A stretch of DNA of 52,620 nt from Deltaproteobacteria bacterium (GTDB lineage Bacteria > Desulfobacterota > Desulfuromonadia > Geobacterales > Pseudopelobacteraceae): NCBI GenBank assembly GCA_021779135.1, contig JAJYBH010000008.1, positions 1 to 52,620 on the forward strand, read 5' to 3'. Of this stretch, positions 1-7,165 are shown one piece after another. Under the pieces are notes generated by a model. It was not told the origin of the DNA. It worked only from the letters and a program-made list of their open reading frames with translations, and did no database searches. The translations under genes and the position numbers were made by a program. How positions within the stretch are numbered: position 1 is the first letter of the stretch; each line of letters opens with the position of its first letter.

Positions 1-159
1 GGCGGTATATTTGTTGACAGTGATAACGACTCGGATGATGGTGTCCCATATCTTATGGATATACCTTTCTTTGGGAAATTATTTAAATCAAATATTAAAA
101 CCAAAGTTAAAACCGAGTTGTTAATATTTATTACTCCTAGAATTCTGAATACGATATAA
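1..159 (+). CDS. pilQ: PilQ-type secretin, C-terminal end (partial)
   Basis: The window opens inside this gene; the last 52 codons are readable up to TAA at 157-159. The peptide has the typical end of a secretin pore domain: a DIPFFGKLFK segment (usual form PxLGxLFK), then KTELLIFITPRIL, which is the final beta strand conserved in type IV pilus PilQ and type II GspD proteins. These proteins form the outer-membrane channel through which pili or substrates exit. PilQ is preferred over GspD because the ITPRI ending is common in PilQ, but the N-terminal domains that would decide this are outside the window. A lipoprotein gene follows after 19 bp, probably in the same transcript. Confidence 0.85.
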   Translation, partial: GGIFVDSDNDSDDGVPYLMDIPFFGKLFKSNIKTKVKTELLIFITPRILNTI

Positions 160-178
160 ATATCAGATTGGAGGTTTC

Positions 179-847
179 ATGAGAGTCATGCGGTTGCTTA
201 CAGTATTTGTCTCAATATTTCTTATTGGTTCGTTACAATCATGTGGCAGTGGCGGCGGATCATCGGATACCGCAGGTGCCCTTACCATAAGTTCACCGGC
301 ATCCACCGATAATGGTAACGGCACATCCATTGTCACTTTTACTGTTACTTATGCTCCACCTGCCGGCAAGACTGCACAAGGCGTTGTGGTTTCTGTAAAT
401 GTTGACGGAGCAACTACAAATCATACTTTTACATCTGGAAGTAATTCTGCTTCGTTTTCGATTCTTTCAACTAATGGAACTTTAATAAGTATATCTGCTT
501 CGGTTAATTCCATGACTTCATCAACAATATTCTTTGTTCCAGCAGGCGGCACGGGTGGAGGTGGTGCACTTTTACTAACACCAACAACAATGAGTTTTCT
601 ATTCACTGATACTGCTGGATTTTCTCAATCGATTTCAATCTCAGGTGGTACGCCCCCATATACAGTTGTTTCAACAGTACCCACAGATATCAGTGTTATT
701 ATGGCAACTGGCACTACTGCAACGGTAACTTTGGTAAATGCTGCAAGTCCGCCGGCACCTGGAATCTTATCTACCGCAACTGTTACAGTTACCGACTCAA
801 GTACCCCCGCAGCAACCGGAAATATCACTGTTAATTATTTTAAGTAA
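179..847 (+). CDS. Putative lipoprotein following the secretin gene
   Basis: This is a 222-residue protein of unknown function. The first 22 residues form a lipoprotein signal: a short basic start, a hydrophobic stretch (LLTVFVSIFLIGSL) and the lipobox LQSC, so Cys22 would be lipidated. A Ser/Gly linker follows. The rest is rich in Thr, Ser and Val and looks like one or two beta-sandwich (Ig-like) repeats, for example ALTISSPAS and later SFLFTDTAGFSQSISISGG. The ATG has GGAGG at 170-174, five bases upstream. It is 19 bp after the secretin stop and is followed by a good terminator, so it probably ends the pilus operon. A role as surface or secretin accessory protein is inference from position only. 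Confidence 0.8.
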   Translation: MRVMRLLTVFVSIFLIGSLQSCGSGGGSSDTAGALTISSPASTDNGNGTSIVTFTVTYAPPAGKTAQGVVVSVNVDGATTNHTFTSGSNSASFSILSTNGTLISISASVNSMTSSTIFFVPAGGTGGGGALLLTPTTMSFLFTDTAGFSQSISISGGTPPYTVVSTVPTDISVIMATGTTATVTLVNAASPPAPGILSTATVTVTDSSTPAATGNITVNYFK

Positions 848-879
848 AACTGACAATATGTTTTATTGCTAATTCAAAG

Positions 880-901
880 GGCGCATTTCGATGCGCCTTT
901 T
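880..901 (+). terminator. Rho-independent terminator after the lipoprotein gene
   Basis: Perfect 7-bp stem GGCGCAT/ATGCGCC with a stable TTCG tetraloop, followed by TTTT. It lies 32 bp after the lipoprotein stop and should end the secretin-lipoprotein transcript. Confidence 0.85.
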
Positions 902-934
902 GTAATTTATCTTTGTAATAATTTCCTAAAGTTC

Positions 935-1077
935 GACATTTCCGGGAGTATGCCTAGAAGTTGCAGTTTCAGGTTTTGATTTTGACTTAATCGATTGCGA
1001 ATAGGCCCCTTCGAGGGGCCAGCAATCGTAATGCCCCCGGCTTTGCCGGGGGATTCTTACTTACTCCTGTATATGTC
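935..1077 (+). repeat. Folded element with imperfect terminal inverted repeats and two internal hairpins
   Basis: The outer arms, 935-950 (GACATTTCCGGGAGTA) and 1062-1077 (TACTCCTGTATATGTC), match at 13 of 16 positions as an inverted repeat, or 14 of 16 as RNA pairs counting one G-U. Inside are two stems. The first is a nested CGATTGC...GCAATCG (992-998/1022-1028) closing GGCCCCT-TCG-AGGGGCC (1004-1020). The second is CCCCCGGC-TTT-GCCGGGGG (1034-1052). Together they could fold as a three-way junction ending 5 bases before the sucA ribosome-binding site. It is either a miniature mobile element (MITE/REP-like) or a structured 5' leader; the sequence alone does not decide. No protein is encoded, and nothing else is seen in the gap 848-1083 apart from the terminator at 880. 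Confidence 0.6.
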
Positions 1078-1092
1078 TATTAGGTGAGCATG

Positions 1093-3807
1093 ATGAAATT
1101 ACTATCAACCTGTAATGCTTGCAATGTTCCTGATATATCTGGCATGTGGTTTGATGCACTTTATCAACAGTGGCTTTTCGATCCTCAATCCGTCGGTGAA
1201 GACTGGCAGCATTTCTTTTCTGGTTTTACGCTTGGGCACGAATCATCCATATCAGGCACGCAAAAACCACTGCAGGACAATTTATCTGCACTCAAGTTAT
1301 CCGGCGTTCAGTCCTTGATTTACCGCTACCGTTCGATCGGGCATTTGTTGGCGTGTACAGATCCTCTTTCGCCTTGCATGCTGGATCACCCCCTGTTATC
1401 ACTTTCAAACTTCGATCTCGATCAAAATGACCTCGATTCTTCTTTTACTTGCAAGCGCTATCTGAAGCCCAATGCAACCTTGCGAGAAATTATTAATACA
1501 ATGCAGGAAACCTACTGCCGTGAAATTGGAGTGGAGTTCATGCATATTCAGGATCCATTAGAACGTCAATGGTTGATTGACAAAATGGAACCCTGTCGAA
1601 ATCGTCATGATCTGTCAGATGATGAGCGCCTACATCTTTTAGAGAAGCTCCATGAAGCGTCGCTATTTGAAACTTTTCTACAGCGTCGTTTTCCTGGCCA
1701 GAAACGATTTTCGCTCGAAGGTGGCGAAGTTCTGATACCTATACTGGATGCCATTGTATGTTCTGCTCCGTCTGCCGGAATCACCGATATTGTGTTGGGT
1801 ATGGCACACCGTGGGCGTTTGAATGTATTGGCTCATATACTCGGCAAGCCATATGAAAATATATTTGCTGAATTCCGCGACGCGCTGATCAACGGATTTA
1901 TTGGCGATGGTGATGTCAAGTACCACAAAGGGTATTCCGCAGAGAGGATGCTTCCTGATGGGAGCGTACATTTGACGATGGCCGCGAACCCCAGTCATCT
2001 TGAAGCTGTCAATCCGGTCGTGGAAGGTAAGTGCCGCGCTCGCCAAGACCATGGAGATCAAAATAATTTTCGTCAGATTTTGCCACTGCTGATACATGGT
2101 GATGGCGCTTTTTCGGGACAGGGCAGTATTATGGAAACCTTGAACTTGTCCCGCCTGGAGGGGTATCGCACCGGCGGGACTCTCCATATTGTGTTAAATA
2201 ATCAAATTGCATTTACTACTATTCCTCGAGATTCTCGATCAACACTGTATGTAACTGATGTTGCCAAGATGCTTTCATGTCCTGTTTTTCATGTGCAGGG
2301 CGAATCTCCTGAGTCAGCGCTGCATGCCGTTCGTCTTGCCCTGGAATATCGTCAGGAGTATGAGTGCGATGTTGTGGTCGAACTTATCTGCTACCGTCGT
2401 CATGGACACAATGAAGCTGATGAGCCTGCTTTTACCCAACCACAGATGTACCGGGAGATTATATCGCGCCCCTCGGTGAACAGAATTTATTCCGATTCAC
2501 TTCTTGCGGATGGTATTTCATCGACATTGCTTGAAAAAACAGAGCAGAATGTCGTCAGGCGGATAGAAGAATGTTTCAACTTGCCTCCGCAGGAGATAAG
2601 TGTTGGTTTCCATAATGCGTGGAGTTCCGTTTCACGAGAATATGTTAGCGATATTGTGGATACCTCTGTGCCATCTGAGGATCTTTTGTTGTTGTCGCGC
2701 CGTCTGGCTGAATTACCGCCTGGGTTCAGCCCTCACTCCAAGATTCTTGCCCTGTTGCACAAGCGCTTTGAGTCAGTTCTGAAAAACTCAGGCATCGACT
2801 GGGGTAATGCTGAAACACTCGCATATGCGTCACTACTGAATGAGGGTGTATCAGTTCGACTATCCGGTCAGGATTCACAGCGTGGAACATTTAGTCATCG
2901 GCATTGCGTTCTACATGATATGACGGATGATAGTACGTATGTTCCCCTGGATTCGGTTTCCAGGGAAGGTGCCGATTTTCAGGCCTGGGATAGCCCGCTT
3001 TCCGAGTTTGGCGTGCTTGGATTCGAGTACGGTTATTCACTTGAATCCCCCATGGGATTAACTATCTGGGAGGCACAGTTTGGTGATTTTGCCAATGGGG
3101 CGCAGGTTGTTATTGACCAGTTTATTGCCAGCGGGGAAACAAAATGGAACCGTGCCAGCGGTCTTGTTCTTTTCTTGCCTCACGGTTATGAAGGACAGGG
3201 TGCTGAGCATTCAAGCGCCCGTATTGAACGATTTCTTCAGCTCTGTGCTGGAAATAACATGGTGCTAGCCAATCCAACAACACCAGCTCAGCTGTTTCAT
3301 CTGTTGCGGCGTCAAGTCAAACAGCCGTTTCGCAAGCCGTTGATAGTCTTCACACCAAAGAGCCTGCTGCGACACCCGGATTGTGTATCCTCTGTTGATG
3401 CGCTCTGCCAAGGCGGTTTTAAAGAGATTTTATCTGAAACCTCTGATCCTGGCACTGTACGGCGTGTTCTTTTCTGCAGTGGTAAAATATATTATGACCT
3501 GAAGGAGGAGCGCAACAAGCGTGAGAGGACTGATACGGCAATTGTCCGCATTGAGCAAATCTACCCCTTTCGGGGAGAGCTGATCAAAAAGGAGCTGTCT
3601 CGCTTTTCAGGGAAGGTTCGCTATGTGTGGATCCAGGAGGAACCGGAAAACATGGGGGCTTGGTATTACCTTCACACTAAGCTTAGCGAGTTGTGCGGGG
3701 TTGTGCAATTTGTTGGGCGTCCCGCAGACTCTTGTCCTGCAGTAGGTTCTCATCATCTTCATCAACAACAGCAGATCGAAATTATTTCAAAAGCATTCGA
3801 AGACTAA
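1093..3807 (+). CDS. sucA: 2-oxoglutarate dehydrogenase E1 component
   Basis: Thiamine-diphosphate-dependent E1 subunit that decarboxylates 2-oxoglutarate and passes the succinyl group to the lipoyl E2 subunit. It is about 904 residues, close to the usual 930. Family signatures are present in order: HRGRLNVLAHILGKPYENIF, the TPP/Mg region HGDGAFSGQG...LNNQIAFTT, the catalytic-loop block CYRRHGHNEADEPAFTQP, the pyrimidine-domain LESPMGLTIWEAQFGDFANG, LPHGYEGQGAEHSSAR, and the C-terminal WIQEEPENMGAW. ATG 1093 is chosen over the track's GTG 1084 because AGGTGA (1082-1087) sits five bases before it. No sucB or lpd follows, so partner subunits must be encoded elsewhere. GC is low compared with later genes, as in the pilus-type genes around it. 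Confidence 0.95.
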   Translation: MKLLSTCNACNVPDISGMWFDALYQQWLFDPQSVGEDWQHFFSGFTLGHESSISGTQKPLQDNLSALKLSGVQSLIYRYRSIGHLLACTDPLSPCMLDHPLLSLSNFDLDQNDLDSSFTCKRYLKPNATLREIINTMQETYCREIGVEFMHIQDPLERQWLIDKMEPCRNRHDLSDDERLHLLEKLHEASLFETFLQRRFPGQKRFSLEGGEVLIPILDAIVCSAPSAGITDIVLGMAHRGRLNVLAHILGKPYENIFAEFRDALINGFIGDGDVKYHKGYSAERMLPDGSVHLTMAANPSHLEAVNPVVEGKCRARQDHGDQNNFRQILPLLIHGDGAFSGQGSIMETLNLSRLEGYRTGGTLHIVLNNQIAFTTIPRDSRSTLYVTDVAKMLSCPVFHVQGESPESALHAVRLALEYRQEYECDVVVELICYRRHGHNEADEPAFTQPQMYREIISRPSVNRIYSDSLLADGISSTLLEKTEQNVVRRIEECFNLPPQEISVGFHNAWSSVSREYVSDIVDTSVPSEDLLLLSRRLAELPPGFSPHSKILALLHKRFESVLKNSGIDWGNAETLAYASLLNEGVSVRLSGQDSQRGTFSHRHCVLHDMTDDSTYVPLDSVSREGADFQAWDSPLSEFGVLGFEYGYSLESPMGLTIWEAQFGDFANGAQVVIDQFIASGETKWNRASGLVLFLPHGYEGQGAEHSSARIERFLQLCAGNNMVLANPTTPAQLFHLLRRQVKQPFRKPLIVFTPKSLLRHPDCVSSVDALCQGGFKEILSETSDPGTVRRVLFCSGKIYYDLKEERNKRERTDTAIVRIEQIYPFRGELIKKELSRFSGKVRYVWIQEEPENMGAWYYLHTKLSELCGVVQFVGRPADSCPAVGSHHLHQQQQIEIISKAFED

Positions 3808-3907
3808 TTACGTGTCTAAAGCCATTGGATTTTCAGGAACTTTCTGTTGACAGCAGGACACAACACATGTAAAAAAATTAGTCAGTCTATTGTCTAAAAG
3901 GGAATTC

Positions 3908-5452
3908 ATGGTTAATTTGTTATTCATTTCGGGCAATTCCAAGATAAACTCGATTAAAAACTCTCTCCAGCCTTTGCTGAAGGTCAAGATTGATGTCGTA
4001 AATGACTTTGACTATGGCCTGAAGGATGTGTTTGAAAAGCGTCCTGCTTTAGTCTTTATCCAGGACCAGATTGCTGGAGTAACCGGAGAGAGTGTGGCTC
4101 GCCATATCCAGATGCTTCTCGGAACCGGTGCTCCCTCTTTTATCCTTATGCATGATGGTAATCTTAAAGCCAAACCAATTAAGGGGCTTTACGACCAGCT
4201 GATTGATCTGTCGCACGACGATGCAAAGGTGATGGCAGATATTCAGAACTCACTTAAATCATTGCTTGGTTCTCAGTGGCAAAAAATATTTGTCTCTCCC
4301 AAAGCAAAAAAACCGAATACCACCCCTACATTGGCTGTGCCTGGCGATCATCGTATTATTGCGGATCAGTTGGTGGATGAATTATTCTCCAGCAGAGACG
4401 ATGTTGTCCCTGAACTGGAGAAGAAAGATCAATCGCCTGATTTCACCGAACTTGACTCTTCCCAAGAAGAACCGTTTCAGTTTGTATCTTCGACCAATGA
4501 ACAATTGGAGGATATTCTTTCTGCTGTACCATCGGAAGCCGAAGAGAAGGAAAATGTAACGGCAACCGTATCTGCTACCGATAACGATTATTTGCCTGAG
4601 TCGTCCGAACCGGAATTGTCTTCACCCCCCCTTGTTCCGGCAAATTCTCCGCATAACACACCAGAACCGCGTGAACATGATGCCGGTGTTCCCCCTGATG
4701 AAACCTCGCCTGGTCACGCCGTTTGGCCTGAGAATGATCTTGCGGCATCCGCTTCGCCACATAAAGACATGACCGAAAAACCTCAGCCACCTCCAATTTT
4801 ACCGGCCGATTTCAGGATTGGGAGGGAAGGCTCGTCTTTGGAGATGTTTGCTAAAGAAATTCTCCTGGACTCTGAGGACACTTACCGTTCACAGCCGGTT
4901 TTCTGGAAATATATCAAGGTCATTGCATTTCTGGTAGTTCTCTGTGCGGCGGGATACTATGGGCTAAAGGTGATGCTTAATCTGCATTTGCCGGCGTTTA
5001 TGGTCAAGACATATAACCCTGCAATTGTGACTCCGCCCTCGTCAAAGCCAGCGACGACGACAATTGTTACTCAAAATCGGAACTCCACTCAAAAAAACAA
5101 AATAGAAACCACACTGCCTTCATTTATTCCGCTTTCAGGACTTGACCCGTCATTTGCGGCTAAAAAACCGGGGTGGGAACGTTATGTCGGTGTTAGTTCA
5201 GAATTTCGAGTGTTTCGTTCTGGCGGCAAACTAAGGGCGTTACAGGTGTTGGCAGCTAAAGGGCATGTAATAAGCGAATCAAGTTTGAAAACGATATTGA
5301 ATGAGTTGACCGGTACAAGTGAGTACCAAATTAGATCACAGGAACAAAAGCATGGGCTTAAAATTATACGTGCAACGGTGAACCGGAACACTGACTTGTT
5401 GATTTATCGAAATAAGTCTGCTGTACAGGCTTTTGTTGTATCGATTGATTAA
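3908..5452 (+). CDS. Receiver-like domain protein with one membrane segment, function unknown
   Basis: About 514 residues; not assignable to a named family. Residues 1-120 look like a degenerate response-regulator receiver fold (MVNLLFISGN..., PALVFIQDQIAGVTGESVA). The usual phosphorylated Asp position is unclear: Gln or a shifted Asp is found there. Residues about 120-330 are acidic, Pro/Ser-rich and probably disordered. One membrane helix follows at about 337-360 (VIAFLVVLCAAGYYGL), then a C-terminal domain of about 150 residues, presumably periplasmic. ATG 3908 is chosen because AAAAGGGA lies just before it; the track start is an upstream TTG without a ribosome-binding site. It sits between sucA and a LysM protein in the pilus-type locus. 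An assembly or scaffold role at the envelope is inference. Confidence 0.7.
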   Translation: MVNLLFISGNSKINSIKNSLQPLLKVKIDVVNDFDYGLKDVFEKRPALVFIQDQIAGVTGESVARHIQMLLGTGAPSFILMHDGNLKAKPIKGLYDQLIDLSHDDAKVMADIQNSLKSLLGSQWQKIFVSPKAKKPNTTPTLAVPGDHRIIADQLVDELFSSRDDVVPELEKKDQSPDFTELDSSQEEPFQFVSSTNEQLEDILSAVPSEAEEKENVTATVSATDNDYLPESSEPELSSPPLVPANSPHNTPEPREHDAGVPPDETSPGHAVWPENDLAASASPHKDMTEKPQPPPILPADFRIGREGSSLEMFAKEILLDSEDTYRSQPVFWKYIKVIAFLVVLCAAGYYGLKVMLNLHLPAFMVKTYNPAIVTPPSSKPATTTIVTQNRNSTQKNKIETTLPSFIPLSGLDPSFAAKKPGWERYVGVSSEFRVFRSGGKLRALQVLAAKGHVISESSLKTILNELTGTSEYQIRSQEQKHGLKIIRATVNRNTDLLIYRNKSAVQAFVVSID

Positions 5453-5533
5453 AGGTAGCCCGTAGTCTATCAATATATTGGTTTTCAGTTACTTTACCGT
5501 GCCGGATTAGAGCGGCCTATAAGCGGAGTTCGA

Positions 5534-7066
5534 ATGTTTCCTTCCGATCGTTATTGCAGAACCATGATGCTTGTATCTGGTATGTTCATACTGTGTACGA
5601 TCCTGCCTGTTTATGCTGCTATGGATGCCAGATTTGAACTCGACCCCCAGTCCTTAGGTATTTCTGCCACGTCTGAAAAACATACAATTCCCACCAGGAA
5701 ATCCAACAAACGTAATATGAGTAAGTCACCTGCAGTCAAGGCAGGTGACGGCGTTCCGTATACCATCAAATATGGTGATAATCTGTACAAAATACTCATG
5801 CGTGATTACGGTTTCAGCAATAGCGAAGCTGAGTCCTATATCGAAGTGATCTGTCGGGAAAATAACATCAAAGACATCAAGCATCTCAAGATTGGCCAAA
5901 AGATTATCATTCCGTCCTTGCGTCATAACGGGGACGGAACAATAAAGAGTAGTCAAATGCGGCGTCAAATTGCCGATAAGTCATTGGTCGGGCGTCAATT
6001 GTTACACTTAGAATCTCCAGACATAACACGTTCTGTGCAGGAAGCCAGTTACCAGATCCAGCAGACCTGGAACAAGCTGTTGCCTCCCCCCCAGGGTGGT
6101 CTGAAACCGATCACATTTAATTCACCTACGTTTTCGCTGACGCTCGACCCTCAGCGTTATCCGGTCTATACGGCTCTGGATAACGGCAAAATCCTTGTTG
6201 ACAGGGATGGGTCAATTCCTTCCCTGGTGAAGTCTCTGATTATGGAAAAAGACCCTTCCGTGCGGATTGTTTCCGAGTCTCCTCTTAACGGGAAACCCTT
6301 CCTTTCGGCCATGCTGGAATCCGCCGGATTCTACTCGGTTGAGAAAGATTTCAGTATGGATTTTGGAACAGACCCGAAACTGACAATTCATTCTGATTTC
6401 AAGATAGAAAAGACTCCGGAGAGTCTCTTGACACAGAGTCTTGTTTTGATGAATGCAGGCCAAAGCCCTTATCCTGAAGCAGTGAGCAGATTTCTCAAGA
6501 ATGACGGATTCACGGTTTACGAACCTTTTGCTTTACCAAAACCAGTAGCAACCGGTCCAACCCGTCAACTGCGTCAGGTTACCACCAATAATCAGTCTGA
6601 GATTATTGATGCAATGCTCTCCTCAATCTCTATTCGCCCGGATAAGGACCGACGGCTGGACGTGTTTGCTGCGGATAATAATGGCATTTCTCTTTCGGTT
6701 AATGCTGAACGTTATTTTGAGCATGGCGGTCAGCGCTTTGTTATTACGACTTTTGATGGTGACCCGGTAACGTACACTCTGTATCGAATATTGGAAACTA
6801 AGGGATATCAGGTTATTATCCTGGATACAAAGGACGATTTTCGTAAATTAACCGAGAAGCTGTTGTCACGCTTGCACATACCCGCCACCTATGCCAAGCA
6901 TAAATTAAGCCCGGACATGGGTGCCAACTATTCTCTTTATATGACCGGTTTCAAGGTTGAGAATCCTGATTCACCAGCCCGTGAAGTCTTTCTGACTAAT
7001 CGAGAGCTCGATCAGGTAATTCGCGATCTGCTCGCGGAGGATGGATACAGCATCATTACCAAATGA
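5534..7066 (+). CDS. Exported LysM-domain protein
   Basis: 510 residues. A signal peptide covers about residues 1-29 (hydrophobic MMLVSGMFILCTILPVYAA). After a basic linker comes one LysM domain at about 75-127 (YTIKYGDNLYKILMRDYGF ... HLKIGQKIIIP), which binds peptidoglycan glycan chains. The remaining ~380 residues, with two stretches that may be related to each other (ILVDRDGSIPSLVKSL; LDVFAADNNGISLSVNA), match nothing I recognise. The protein is expected in the periplasm, anchored to the cell wall. GGAG lies before the ATG; ATGs at codons 11 and 12 are possible alternatives. Its neighbours are a receiver-like membrane protein and a GspE-type ATPase, so a part in building a trans-envelope machine is plausible but unproven. 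Confidence 0.75.
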   Translation: MFPSDRYCRTMMLVSGMFILCTILPVYAAMDARFELDPQSLGISATSEKHTIPTRKSNKRNMSKSPAVKAGDGVPYTIKYGDNLYKILMRDYGFSNSEAESYIEVICRENNIKDIKHLKIGQKIIIPSLRHNGDGTIKSSQMRRQIADKSLVGRQLLHLESPDITRSVQEASYQIQQTWNKLLPPPQGGLKPITFNSPTFSLTLDPQRYPVYTALDNGKILVDRDGSIPSLVKSLIMEKDPSVRIVSESPLNGKPFLSAMLESAGFYSVEKDFSMDFGTDPKLTIHSDFKIEKTPESLLTQSLVLMNAGQSPYPEAVSRFLKNDGFTVYEPFALPKPVATGPTRQLRQVTTNNQSEIIDAMLSSISIRPDKDRRLDVFAADNNGISLSVNAERYFEHGGQRFVITTFDGDPVTYTLYRILETKGYQVIILDTKDDFRKLTEKLLSRLHIPATYAKHKLSPDMGANYSLYMTGFKVENPDSPAREVFLTNRELDQVIRDLLAEDGYSIITK

Positions 7067-7097
7067 ATCAATTCCATTTTATTCATTTTTCTGCTAT

Positions 7098-7132
7098 AAA
7101 CGCTCGTTCGTATTTACGGGCGTTTATTTTTT
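7098..7132 (+). terminator. Rho-independent terminator after the LysM gene
   Basis: 9-bp stem AAACGCTCG/CGGGCGTTT with one G-T wobble and a 10-base loop, followed by ATTTTTTG. It separates the LysM gene from the GspE-type ATPase gene, which must then have its own promoter or depend on read-through. Confidence 0.75.
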
Positions 7133-7165
7133 GAGCCGCAATCAGATTCATGGAGCTGTTAGAGC

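Noticed and set aside
982-1010. TTGACT at 982 as a sucA promoter
   Set aside because: No -10-like hexamer at 16-18 bp; the following bases are the GC-rich stem.
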